This document shows, piece by piece, positions 49,022 to 59,817 of a DNA stretch of 64,000 nt. Every line of letters begins with the position of its first letter. The stretch's first letter is position 1. Below the pieces are notes generated by a model, which did no database searches, was not told the DNA's origin, and was given only the letters and a program-made list of their open reading frames with translations. Source of the DNA: Spirodela intermedia (lineage: Eukaryota > Streptophyta > Magnoliopsida > Alismatales > Araceae); assembly GCA_902729315.2 (NCBI GenBank), contig LR746276.1:3082169-3146168 (forward strand), given 5' to 3'. A program made the translations under genes and the position numbers.

Positions 49022-51061
49022 TTAATAACTGTATCTTTTCTTTCTATCCCTGTAGTCTCCTTCCCTCTCTTTATCCTGCAAGAAGCCAAGGAAAGCGAGG
49101 AAGCCGAAGAAGAAAAAACCACCAGACCATCCAGGCCCACCGCCCCCGCCGCCGCCACCGCCATCATCGTCATCCCGCGGAGGAAACCCAGAGCCCCCAT
49201 CGTCAAGCTCAGGAGACTTCTCCTTGCCTGAATTAGACATTGATTTATTTTCAGATTCCATTTAAAATCACCTTTTACGACAACGGGATGGAATTACAAT
49301 ATTCCAGAGGGTTTTTTAGGTCGGTACCTTGGATAGGAGCGATAGTGATCGTTGATGATTGACGTGTAACAGTCTGTGTCTGTTCTGCAGCACATCGCGC
49401 ATTCTGCAGCATAAATAATTGGCGATCATAGACCCTACTAAATATATATGTTAGCAATTTGATGTTTGATCATACTGAGATGATGAATGTGAGGTCACAA
49501 CTGCTGCCAATTGAACTTCCTCATTGAAAGAGAAAAATACAGAAAACCACTCACCAAAGCTGCAGATGCGCATACCAAAGCTGAAGCACGTGGTTTAAGT
49601 GTTCTTGCGACAGTGGCTCGTCTGCTGTGAAATGCTTCGCATCTGAGACATGAGACTAGAGCACCAGATCCCGCATGTTTGACCCTTCCACCCAGAGACT
49701 TGTCTGCAGAATCATTGAGATGAGAAAAAAAGAACCTCAACTGCAAAAAAAAATTATCGAATCATTCTGAACTAAGTAGTTATCCATCATGGTATGATGA
49801 TGATGCAATCCATATTTCAGATGGAAACCCCGGAAGCAGTGCGATACAGAAAAAGATGTGAGATACAGAGTTTATATCAGGTAAGTAAAGGCTTGAATTT
49901 TTCAAAAATAAACCCATGCATAACCCACGCATACATGAGAGCCAAGACCAAAAATCTGTTAACATAATCAAACGGAAATCAACACACCGTACATCATGGG
50001 TTAAGATTCTAGCTTGTCTATGAGCATCATTAGCTACTCATGATCAAATATCAACAACGTTTTCTCCACCGGTCCTGCAAAAATATTGTTCCATTCAACT
50101 GAAATATGGGAAATAAAATAAAAGCATGTCAATGAAAAATAAGATCCAGCGGTTAAGAGCGTGGAGGTGTGTGTGGCGGGGGGTGGTTTACAGCACCTTT
50201 CTCTGATAAAATTTCAAAGTCACTAGACCCCTTTTTTTTTACAGAGGAAAAGGGAAATTTCGAGTTTTCCAGCTTCAAGCATCGCAATCCAAGCCACAGC
50301 ACCACAGCCCCCCAAACCCCAACAACCCACCCGGCGCCTCATCTCCAAAAAAAGGGACGGAATGGTGGTGCATTGCTGAAAACAGCCTCACTACATTGGA
50401 ACCTCTTGCCTCCACATATACATGACTTCATAACAGAAAAGGATTTAGTGACGTCAATCTAAGATCAAGGAGGTTTCCTAGGGCAATAAATGCTTAAGGA
50501 AGATGCATATTTTCTTCCTTCACTTGGGTATGTCGTGAGGTTGTTACTACCATTCCTGATGAAATGAGACTTAGGGTTTTCACGGATGGTTTAATATACT
50601 TGTCAATCTTACAAAATACCATGGCCTTTTTTTCCACACAAAAAGTATAAGTCATTGTTTAAAATTATCACCACCCAATCAATAACAGATGAAGCCTATT
50701 TTTAGTGGATGGCGAGAATTAAAGTAAAACTACATCATGAAGATCGGCTATTGCAATTTCCAATCAAGAAAATAAATAATATCAAAATTACATAAGATAA
50801 TGATGCTCTTCAGCACCTCGCATACAATAGCAATGTCTGAGATAGCAGAATAACCTCCTTATATTTACGACCATTTCAGAGTACATTGCTATATTTAAAA
50901 ATTCAAAAATAAAATCATAAAAATGAAGTATCAAAAGGAATCAAAAGGCCATATTGAAACACAATATCTCAAACAAAAGAGGACGCCCTACCTAAAGCAC
51001 TCCTAGGTGAGATTGAAAGCGAAGGAAGTGCTAAATTTGATGGAGATGTTAATGCTGCCAT
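49022..51061 (-). CDS. FERTILITY RESTORER RF2-like glycine-rich organelle protein
   Basis: Four coding exons in reading order: 51061-50992, 49703-49555, 49403-49328, 49227-49022, giving 166 aa in continuous phase. The N-terminus MAALTSPSNLALPSLSISPR is Ser/Ala-rich with no acids, like a plastid or mitochondrial presequence. Then come NARCAAEQTQTV, SPELDDGGSGFPP, a run of nine glycines, and a C-terminal hydrophobic FFFFGFLAFLGFL segment before a basic tail. This order resembles rice RF2, a mitochondrial glycine-rich protein that restores fertility in Lead-Rice-type cytoplasmic male sterility (from memory). Most plants carry such homologues with no link to sterility, so restorer activity must not be assumed. 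Upstream acceptors at 49743 and 49261 exist but put stops in frame; the chosen ones keep the reading open. An upstream leader exon may exist at 52276-52401. Confidence 0.7.
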
Positions 51062-52191
51062 TTGTACGAAAAAGAGAAGCTCAAATCCTGAAAATTATGG
51101 TTAGAAGAAATTAGTTATATTACCATGGTTGGCCTGCTCCATCACAGAAGAAAATAAATTACTTCTATAATAAAAAATTATTTATACAATAAAAAGGCAG
51201 AAGATCATGGACTGAGAGGTAAAATACAAGATCATATCTGTGGCAAGAATTCCACAAGAAATATTTAAAATTCAAGGATCTTTCTCATTCTGTTTTTCAC
51301 TTTTTGGTTTTATCATCAAACAGTACACTTTCTTCTCAATTTCACAAAATATGATAAGAACACATGAGGTCTGCATCAATACGCAGGATAAGTATAATAG
51401 AAGAATGAATTGATTGTCACACTCAGTTAAACTGAACAGTGGTGAATATCTGTCACCACTTTCACATGTACAGAAACCCAAGGGATGGTGGATACTCATA
51501 CAGACTAGTCCACATGATAATCCATCAATTATGCATGACGTATGTTGCAATTCAATCATTGCCATCATCACTAAAAGCCTTGAGACCACCTAGGAACAAA
51601 TCCAATTGCAACTTTCTAATACCAATTTACTAGCGATGTCATTGTTCCAAATTATACAAGATGAAGCCAGATACGACGTCAATTGCAAAGTAAAGACCCA
51701 TCTTTCTCACAGAATACGCTCAGGTAATGTAACCAGGGAGTGATCCTCCATGATACCTTCAGACTTAGGAAAGAGTTTGGAAGAAGAGAAATAGGCGAAA
51801 CAGATATTGTCAATGTAAGACTCTGCTGGCGTAAGAAAAGAGGCAATTCAAGCCAAGAAAACAAAATGGTAAAGTTTCAATGACTTTCAAAGAATCCCAC
51901 ACGACGACAGTCTAGTCAAAGGGGAAACAAATCAAAATTAGAAATTACTCCCTTCATCGACTTCATCGTATATTCGAATAGCGTCAGGGTTTCCTACTCG
52001 GTTCAATACTTTCCTTCGGTGAGAAGGCTTGGTATTTCCTTTACACCAAATATTCTCTCACGTGATCGTCCAAACCAACAGACTAGAAGACACCCCACAG
52101 GGCAGAAGAAAGATCACGGCCATCGGAGGAGCTTGCAACACAGGGTTCATCCATTTCGCAAAATTCCTTGCCCCAATAAAAACCTCTACGC

Positions 52192-52210
52192 CCCACGCGT
52201 CACGCGTGGG
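52192..52210. repeat. Inverted repeat CCCACGCG-TCA-CGCGTGGG
   Basis: Perfect 8-base arms around a 3-base loop, holding two ACGCGT hexamers (the CGCG-box bound by CAMTA factors has this core). It lies downstream of the possible leader exon of the RF2-like gene. Confidence 0.6.
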
Positions 52211-52275
52211 AGCAATTACAGCAGGAGCTACGGCCGAAGAAAGATGAACAGAAGTAGAAAGCCCTACGAACGTAC

Positions 52276-52401
52276 CTGATCAGGAGCAGCCACCTCCGTG
52301 GGTGACCCGGGCGGGATCGTCTCCTCACAGACGGCTTCGACTGTGGGCACCGCCGTCGGGTAGGGTCGGACGACCGAATCAGATTTATTCCGAGGAGACA
52401 T
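52276..52401 (-). other. Possible first (leader) exon of the RF2-like transcript, with an upstream open frame
   Basis: A 42-codon open frame starts at ATG 52401 (MSPRNKSDSVVRPYPT) and ends at a good donor (CAG-GTACGT) at 52276. The next good acceptor on the strand lies about 28 bases before the RF2-like ATG (near 51090). Spliced together, the frame would continue DLSFSFSYKWQH and stop just past that ATG, so it would be an overlapping upstream open frame. It might instead be the start of an unrecognised separate gene. Confidence 0.35.
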
Positions 52402-52796
52402 AGAGCACCGGTTTTTATAGGCGCCAAACGAAGAGTAGAAGATTAAGCTAAAAACCCAACATTTTTCGAAGTGAAACAATTTCCCCCCCTCCAAGAAGTT
52501 ATTCATGTATAAATTCTCCCGAAAACAACCTAATCTATTTTATTCTTAACAAGGTCCCTCTCCAGGTCGGGCATTACCCCATTGTAGACTATTGTCTTCC
52601 CGACACAAGATAGAAGGCGCACGACTCTCAAAAGCTGAAAACGGTTGGAACTTTAGCTAATTTGACATATTTACAGGGTCTTGACCCAAAAACTCCATCC
52701 TCAGTCACAGGAGCAACGGTCATATCGGTGATCTGTCTGCGGCACAGAGAGAGAGAGAGAGAGAACAACAGAGAAGACGGCGGCAGTGGCGGCGCC

Positions 52797-54765
52797 TCAG
52801 TCGTCGCGATCGGCGACGGTGGTGAAGGTGAAGGACGCGCGCGTGTCGTCGTTCCTCGAAGAAAATGGGGAGGAGGGGGGGGCGGCGGCGGAGGAGGACT
52901 CGGTGGTCGCCGACGCGAACCCTTTTCCTCCGACGCCGGCAACCCAGAAGTCGGAGATGAGGCCGGGCCTTGCGATCGGCCCCTTGGCGCGGGCCTCGTT
53001 GCCGGTGAGCAGCCGGACGGCGGCGGACATGGAGGGGCGGAGTTTCAGGGAGTCCTGGGTGCAGAGCAGGCCGACCTCCAGGAATCTGCGGGCCTGGCCG
53101 GCGGCGAAGTCGCCGTTCAGGGCGGGATCAACGATCGCCACCAGCTCGTCCCGTTCGTAGAGCGCCCACACCTGAAACACCAGCGAAAGCCGAATGAATG
53201 AATCTCCGGAGATGATGGGGGGTCGAGAAAATAAAGTAGAACTCGGAGGAACGGTTTTGCTCTTAGAATGAATGCCGAAGATGATTAACAGCAGGAAGAA
53301 TGATGAAACCAAGCTTCAACCCTCAAGGAGTTGTCGGAAGAATCATCATGTTTACGACGAAGAAGAAAGAAAACCCGACACAGAGCAAATGAATATGCCT
53401 CAAAGTAATGCTGCTCTCGCGGCTAAGAGGAAGATGGAAATCTTCGTATAGCTGCTTACCCGTTCGAGGAGGTAACGGTCCTCAACGGGCAGTCTGGTGT
53501 TTGTGTTGCGCTTGCCGCTTACGATCTCCAGGAGTAGAACACCGAAGCTGTAAACGTCGGCCTTTCGAGTCAGCTGACCCTTTATAGCATACTCCGGCGC
53601 CAGATATCCTCTGCAGAGAAGCAGCGCCACGGCGGGTCAACAAAAGGAAAGGGGCCAACATCACAGGAGCAAACAGGAAAACCCAGAGGATTAATCTCCT
53701 CCGCCAGAGTCAACTCTTGGGGGGTTACATAATATCGATCTCGGTGGGTCTGCAGAAGCAGCAAAATCCTATTAAAATCTTAATCCGGCGCCCATGAACT
53801 ATCGCCACGATCATCATCAATCAATCAATCTTGGTGGGTCTGCTGACTTATGGAAGAAATGCAAAGTACTCACAAGGTTCCTGCGACGCGAGTACTGACG
53901 TGGGATGCATTCATCGGGATGAGCTTGGCCAGGCCGAAATCGGAGATCTTGGGCTTCATGTCTCTGTCCAGGAGGATATTGCTGGCTTTAATGTCTCGGT
54001 GAATGATGTGGGGGCGTACGTCCTGGTGAAGGAAGGCCAGCCCCCGGGCAACTCCGACGCAGATCTTCACCCGGGTCTCCCAGTCGAACCTCCCACCGTT
54101 GTCTCCTTCCGAGCCTGGCAACAGGAGGATTCTGCGATGAGGAGGGCACAGATTTGAGGTTGAAGATGATGAAGATGGCGAAGAACTACCGAGGAGGGTC
54201 TGCGCGAGGCTGTTGTTCTCGAGGTAATTGTAGACCAGAATTCTCTGGTTCGACTCGACGCAGCAGCCGTAGAGGCTCACGAGGTTCTCGTGGACGATGT
54301 TCGCGAGAGTGGTCAGCTCGGACAGGAACTCCCTCACTCCCTGCTTTGACTCGGAGGAGAGCACCTTAATGGCGACGAATCGCCCGTCTCTGAGCCTTCC
54401 CTAAGAGAGGAAACAAGCAATTCAGGCCACACGCATTCCCTAAGAGAAAGAAGAAGGAATCTGTTTAAGACGTTTCCTCAGCGTGCGGCCGTGGATGATG
54501 GAGTGCACCTTGTAGACAGGCCCAAATCCTCCTTCGCCAATCTTGTTCGCCTGACTAAACCCTCTGGTCGCAAGCTTCATCTCCTTGTAAGAGAAGATCT
54601 GGAAGCCCCGATCAACGGGATCTTGGGAGAGGAAGCCCAGGATTAGTCACCCACGAGAGAGACCGTCTATGATCTTACGGGGGGAGAATGTTCACCTTCA
54701 TGGGGAGGGATGGCCTTCTCCTGTGAACCCTTCTTTCCCTTGAGTATGAAAGACAAACAGGTCAT
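52797..54765 (-). CDS. Receptor-like cytoplasmic serine/threonine kinase, CRPK1 (At1g16670)-like
   Basis: Six coding exons in reading order: 54765-54696, 54621-54509, 54400-54190, 54114-53874, 53610-53460, 53171-52797, all GT-AG, giving 386 aa (Arabidopsis CRPK1 is about 390). The short N-terminus [18 protein letters not shown] lacks an ectodomain. Kinase features: [14 protein letters not shown], glycine loop [10 protein letters not shown] at 52, Lys73 in [14 protein letters not shown] at 170, DFG at 190, [11 protein letters not shown], and [19 protein letters not shown] near the end. CRPK1 is a plasma-membrane kinase that phosphorylates 14-3-3 proteins in cold signalling. The tail after PGLISDF is Ser/Ala-rich. 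The frame stays open upstream of the ATG to 54853 (an Ala/Val-rich stretch), but family comparison favours the chosen start. Confidence 0.92.
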
Positions 54766-56018
54766 CGCTGCTGCTGCTGCTGCAACTGCTACTACTGCTA
54801 CTAGGTCGATCAGCGTGTCAAGATTCTCTATCCCAGCGACTCTCCGCGAGAATCTGCCAGAAACTTATTATTAGCCCGGCACGCACTACTATCACGGGGG
54901 GTGCTGAGTTCTCGGACCATAATCATCTATACTCCGATTTTGATTTTTTATGGAAAATCGTGAGATAAAAAAAGAAAAATCAGGAGAGTTCAACCTCTTG
55001 AGGATCTCAAACCTCTGCGGGACTAAAAATCTACAGCTAATGATTTATCGAAAGAGGATTATATAAATATCCAGAGGCGGAGAGCGATCCTTGGTCCGAG
55101 GAGCAGAATCAGAGCCTCCTTCCCGGAAAATGGGAACGGATTTCAACGAGTGGAGAGAAGAGGCCGACGAGCCCGATAACTCACACATGCACAAAGCCAG
55201 AAGCGCAGCAAGGCCACAGAAACAGAAAAAAAATGAAGATCCAGGCGGGTAAGATCGTCCGGCGTTCCCGAGACTGTAGCCCAAGTTCAAATGGTCGGCA
55301 TCAAACCGGCGTACTGCCGACGGCGAGATGGGTTCCAATACCATGAAAGCACACCGATGGAGAAAACAGTTCGAGAGGGAGGGATTGATTACCTCGCGTC
55401 AAGAGAAGGAGGTGTGGTGGGGGATCAACCGGAACCCATCGGAAAGCACAACACGGTCAGCTCACCGTCGGAGGAGCGAGCCGAGACAGAAGAGGGCGAG
55501 CCCCGAGTAGCTGAGCGACCGAGAGGAGGGGGGAGAGGGAGGAATTAATTACAAGGTGCTGGAAGGAAGACCGAGTAGAAACCTAACCCCACTGGACGAA
55601 CTTGCCCGGAACGGGCCCGCCGGCGTTCCCTGCAATCTCAGGCATACATGCAGACGTCGGTCTCATTCTGTGTCCAACAAAAAAAAGAAAAAAAAAGAAG
55701 AAATTCAAGATCTATCGATCAGCTTCTAGTTCATTCTAGTTCACACGGTTCATATTACCTCGTTCACACGATTACCAGTAGGAAAGGAGGCGGGGGATCA
55801 AAACTGTCAACTGTCACCTGTCAACTGTCAAGTGGCCTGGACTGGTTGATTGCCCGACTCCGTCAAAGGAGCTTTGGAGATCAATTTGGGGTAAGTCGGC
55901 CTCCGCGTGCCACAGCTCAGTCCATGGGTCTGTGGGGCCTACGCTGACAAACAGTTCGTGGTCAAGGATACAACTTGCCAGGAATGACAACGAAATTCCC
56001 AAGTCGGCAGCTTGAGCT

Positions 56019-56108
56019 AGATATTGAAAAAAATTGCGTGTGTAGAAGCGTCAATTCCGCGTGCCACAGCTAAGATATTGAAAAAAATTGCGTGTGTAGA
56101 AGCGTCAA
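56019..56108. repeat. 54 bp tandem duplication (about 1.7 copies)
   Basis: The phrase beginning AGATATTGAAAAAAATTGCG recurs identically for 36 bases at 56019-56054 and 56073-56108. The linker contains CCGCGTGCCACAGCT, which also occurs at about 55902-55916. Confidence 0.9.
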
Positions 56109-56420
56109 GGCTGACTTGTCACCTGGCGGTCTGTTGGATGGCACTCAACGGTACTAGGCCCCGCCCGTCTGTTTGCACTCACGTCTCTCTCTCTGGTTCG
56201 CTCTTCTTGCGGGGAGTGCTCAGAATCAATTGCTTTCGCTGACCACTCACATGCAAGAAAATTACCGTGACATGCGCATTAATTAATAGGTTCAAATGGC
56301 TTAGATAAAAAGACATTCGGGGTTCATGGTAATGCATTAAAGAGCTTGCAAGAATCATCAAGTCACTGAAAAACCAGCAGATTTCACCAACAGTAGTAGA
56401 ATATCAAGTATCCCCCACAC

Positions 56421-56543
56421 AGCATGGAGCATGGAGCATGGAGCATGGAGCATGGAGCATGGAGCATGGAGCATGGGGCATGGGGCATGGAGCATGGGGC
56501 ATGAAGAATGGAGCATGGAACATGGAGTATGGAGCGTGGAGCG
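56421..56543. repeat. 7 bp minisatellite, unit ATGGAGC
   Basis: About 17 units of ATGGAGC with variants ATGGGGC, ATGAAGA, ATGGAAC and ATGGAGT. Because 7 is not a multiple of 3, the array is open in all frames and gives MEHGAWS-type peptides on the plus strand and HAPCSML on the minus strand, which is why long false open frames cross it. Confidence 0.95.
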
Positions 56544-57820
56544 GAGTACAGATTGATGATCCCTCCTGTCAACTGTCAACACAGTGGGATTCCCGACCAG
56601 ATTGGTGCACAGCCTCAGAGTTGTGGGACACCTGATGTCAGTAGCAAGGTGAAGGTCGATGGCCGGTGAGATTATTGCAGCTGTCATGCTGATTGGATGG
56701 TGGAGATTGACGGTGACTACTGGTACCATTTGATGATGGATGCAACTGTGGAGACACTGAAGAGGAGGGTGGGTTCGCAGAGCCCTAATATCACCCTGCA
56801 ATTGGTGTAGGGGCGTGGTTGTGATAGTTATATTGATCGATAGGTGGACGGACAAAGAAGAGGAGGTGGGTTCACAGGAGAGGCGCTGTGCCCATCATAG
56901 TAGCCAGGTAAACCCGACAGGCAAGAGGCTGGGGGATGGGATGGGATGGGATGAAGCCCAAGACTGGGGATTATGATTGATAGATACCTTGATGCGAAAC
57001 CGGAGATTGAGGAGGCTTCCCACGGAAAATTGATTGTTACCGCTGCTGGCGCGGTTGTTGGAATCTTTAAACCGGTAGCAAGGCTGAGATTGGGAAGATA
57101 ATGGAGGCTGATCCAAGGTGCTCTTGGGGTGGCTGATGACTCCAAATGGAGGAGGTCGGGGTCTTGAGTAATCCCCCAGGATGACCCATCCATCTAGAAA
57201 CTCCAAAAAAAAGAAATGGTGCCATAGAGTCAGAGACACCTGCTGTGTGATCCAAGCTTATATTCAATGTTCTAAAGGCAGAAAATTCACAATATTAGAA
57301 TAAAGACAACAATGAGTGACTTAACTGGCTTTTTTTCACTTTTTCAACAGCAAGCCACAACACAAGATTCAGTATTCATCTGTCTTTCAACATCAATTCT
57401 CACAATCGAATAGAGAAAAATATGATGGCCCCTAGGCACTTAATCTTATAATTAATATAAATGTATATGATCTAAAGTTGGACATCGTAGCAAAGCATGG
57501 CTTGCTGTGCAAGATCATCAGTTCACCTTGCCATCCATGCCCTTTTTACCCGCAGCCGCATCTTCTAAAGTAGCATACTGGACAAAACCAAATCCCCGAG
57601 AGAATCCTTAAACTCGATCAGAGACAACATGAGCTACAAATCAAAAAGCTGTAGATCAGCACCCTCCCTGTTACAACTGCCTGAAAAATCAAAACCCACG
57701 GTGATCTCACAAACCGTCAACAACTTGACCAAATCTTGAGAAGGCTTCTTGGAGTTTGTCTGAGGTAGTTTCTCTGTTGAGTCCTGCGGAAAAAAAGTCT
57801 CCACGCCAAAATAAGGAAGA

Positions 57821-57889
57821 TTGCACGATAGTTCTGCAGTTAGTTGTGCATTCTTCAATCATTGCACGATAGTTCTGCAGTTAGTTGTG
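57821..57889. repeat. 41 bp direct duplication within ORRM2-like intron 1
   Basis: The 28-base phrase beginning TTGCACGATAGTTCTGCAG occurs at 57821-57848 and again at 57862-57889, just upstream (on the coding strand) of the second RRM exon. Confidence 0.9.
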
Positions 57890-58086
57890 AATCTAGTTGA
57901 AGACGATTGCAGAATAAAATCCATAATGATAGATAATATCACTTATCCAAAAGCCTTTTTAAAACATTTTTTCGAAAACATTGACAAGGAATATGACTTG
58001 TGACCTTGTCAGGGAAAAAAATGGCCTTTTAGATGGGGGCATCATACACTTGCTCATAACATGGGCAGAATTCTCCTTCGTGCCTT

Positions 58087-58300
58087 AATATGGTTACGCA
58101 ACAATGATGGAATGGGAATCAAACTCATGATCAGGATCAAAACTAGATCCACTGGTGAGCCACAGACAGTCAAGCGCTGAGGAGAGTTTGGCAGTTCTGG
58201 CAGGAGAAAGAAAATGGTCGACAGGTTGGAAGAACCAAGCACTCCAAATCCACAGGTGAAGGACTTCTAATTCCAAAGATGCTTCTCAAACAATGCTTCT
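58087..58300 (+). repeat. Local duplication, copy A (partner 60585-60825)
   Basis: Shared anchors with the partner include ATGGAATGGGAATC-like, ATCAGGATCAAA, AGATCCACTGG, GAGGAGAGTTTGGC, AGGTTGGAAGAAC and AATCCAAAGATG-like sequence. This copy lies inside intron 1 of the ORRM2-like gene. Confidence 0.85.
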
Positions 58301-58559
58301 ATATCTATCTATATATATATATATATATATAGCTGTATAAATGAAACCCCGACATATTCTTTTGATTTAGCCAACAACCGATGAGGGTTACCAAATTAGT
58401 CGCTAATCTTCACGTCTAAATTGTTCAGAACACAGTAGACGTCATTCTGTAGCTTTATTGGCCCAATTCTACCGGTTACCTTCGCATTTCCCTCGTATTA
58501 TTGTTGACGATCACTCCAATTACTGGAATGAGACTACGTGTGAAAGATATCCCAAATAT

Positions 58560-58850
58560 TCTATAAAAAATGAAATACGTAAATTTCATTTCATTTTAAA
58601 TAAGTAAATGTTGGATTGAGCCCAATCATAACAGAATCGTACTCAGCAAGTTGTCAAGCCCACTGTATTGGTAATTGTATGGCATCGTTTCAGAGCCCAT
58701 GTGACATTGTGCTTTGTCCCATTTGATGTCCTGGTCCACTAGTCTCTTTCAGTCATTTCAAAATCAAGAATTTTGAGATTATGCATCTTAAAGACCAATC
58801 AAGGGCATTCCTATACTGAAAGAATGTAATTATAATGAAAATTATTAGGT
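58560..58850 (+). repeat. Second local duplication, copy A (partner 62045-62320)
   Basis: Shared anchors include GTAAATTTCATTTCA, TATGGCATCGTTT, AGAGTCCATATGACA-like and AGTCTCTTT sequence in the same order. It also carries a 32-base insert repeated at 59786. Confidence 0.85.
58759..58790 (+). repeat. 32 bp exact dispersed repeat, copy 1
   Basis: The 32-base phrase starting CAAAATCAAGAATTTTGAGA is repeated exactly at 59786-59817. In copy 1 it sits inside a duplicated block whose partner lacks it. Confidence 0.9.
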
Positions 58851-59785
58851 GGAATACATGTCAATGGGTCCCGTCAAACTACAAATGAAAACATTAAACG
58901 AAATTTTACTGCATATATATCACTTGGTGAGATATCCGGGGCTTGTGTAATGGCCTACATGTATTCAATAAAAATATTTTTTTTATGGTTCAGTCTCAAC
59001 TTACCCAACAAGACAGGATCCACATCTCAACTACATACGGTATCCTTTGGATACATGAGGGCAAAATGGTCTCAGAACAACAAATTTAACGTGAAACTTT
59101 GCAGACAGACAAAAATGCAAGCCCCAGCTGATAAAAAGTAAAAAAGCCAGAGAGTAACAGAGAAAATAAACCATCTCAAACCTAAGCCAAAAGGTTTATA
59201 TGTTATTTTTCTGAGTTCCGGATGCTACAATTTCGTGAAGACAAATTATTGTCTCATGAATCAAGCGTTTTTCATTTTATTTCAATAAGTTCCAACATAT
59301 TGACCCCAATCCATGAAATGAAAGCATAGAAATGCTGGGAAGCTAAAATTTGTGAACCATCTACGGCGTCTAATTCGTCCAGAGACCATAATCTCAACAT
59401 ACCTGTGAGCTGCTCCGAACAACAGAATCAACTTCTTAAAGTGCATGAGAATTTGGCATTGCTGTCACATCCCCAGTTTGCCAAAGGAAAATATATACAA
59501 GAACAGTGAAAGAAAAATCACCAAGAAATCCAGTTCTTTAGGCACTAAACAGCCATTAAAAACCTGGCCCGTGTGCACCTTTCACAACGAGAGGAGTAAA
59601 TTCTAAAGAAACGAGAAATATTGCAGCAATCCACATGTACTTCGATCAATTTTAGACCTGATAAAGTCCGGTCAAGGATAACATGAATATTTTCAGGCCC
59701 GACACGCCTCTCTGAACTCATCTGCACATAACGGAAGGGATAGGATATGGACTCATCTGATCGTAAAGAAGAATTGAAACCGGAA

Positions 59786-59817
59786 CAAAATCAAGAATTT
59801 TGAGATTATGCATCTTA
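59786..59817 (+). repeat. 32 bp exact dispersed repeat, copy 2
   Basis: Exact match to 58759-58790, same orientation, 1.03 kb away within ORRM2-like intron 1. Confidence 0.9.

Larger units (their letters stand above)
54766..56894. other. 5' region of the CRPK1-like gene and repeat-bearing spacer
   Basis: A GCT/GCA-rich trinucleotide patch lies at 54768-54800. 54850-55600 is probably leader exon and promoter of the kinase. 55650-56894 holds a 54 bp tandem duplication, a 7 bp minisatellite and no recognised gene; the last part may be 3' sequence of the ORRM2-like gene. Confidence 0.45.

Noticed and set aside
50148-50166. tRNA/SINE A-box-like phrase (AGCGGTTAAGAGCGTGG)
   Set aside because: No B-box or cloverleaf follows; the surrounding DNA is an intron of the RF2-like gene.
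50263-50400. Minus-strand G-rich frame ending in a Cys-rich CCGLDC-like segment, similar to a CYSTM tail
   Set aside because: Its phase does not match the only candidate first exon (52276-52401), and the conserved CYSTM core is absent.
55045-55344. Minus-strand frame with a signal-peptide-like hydrophobic stretch upstream of the CRPK1-like kinase
   Set aside because: No donor joins it in phase to the kinase exons, and CRPK1-type kinases have no ectodomain.
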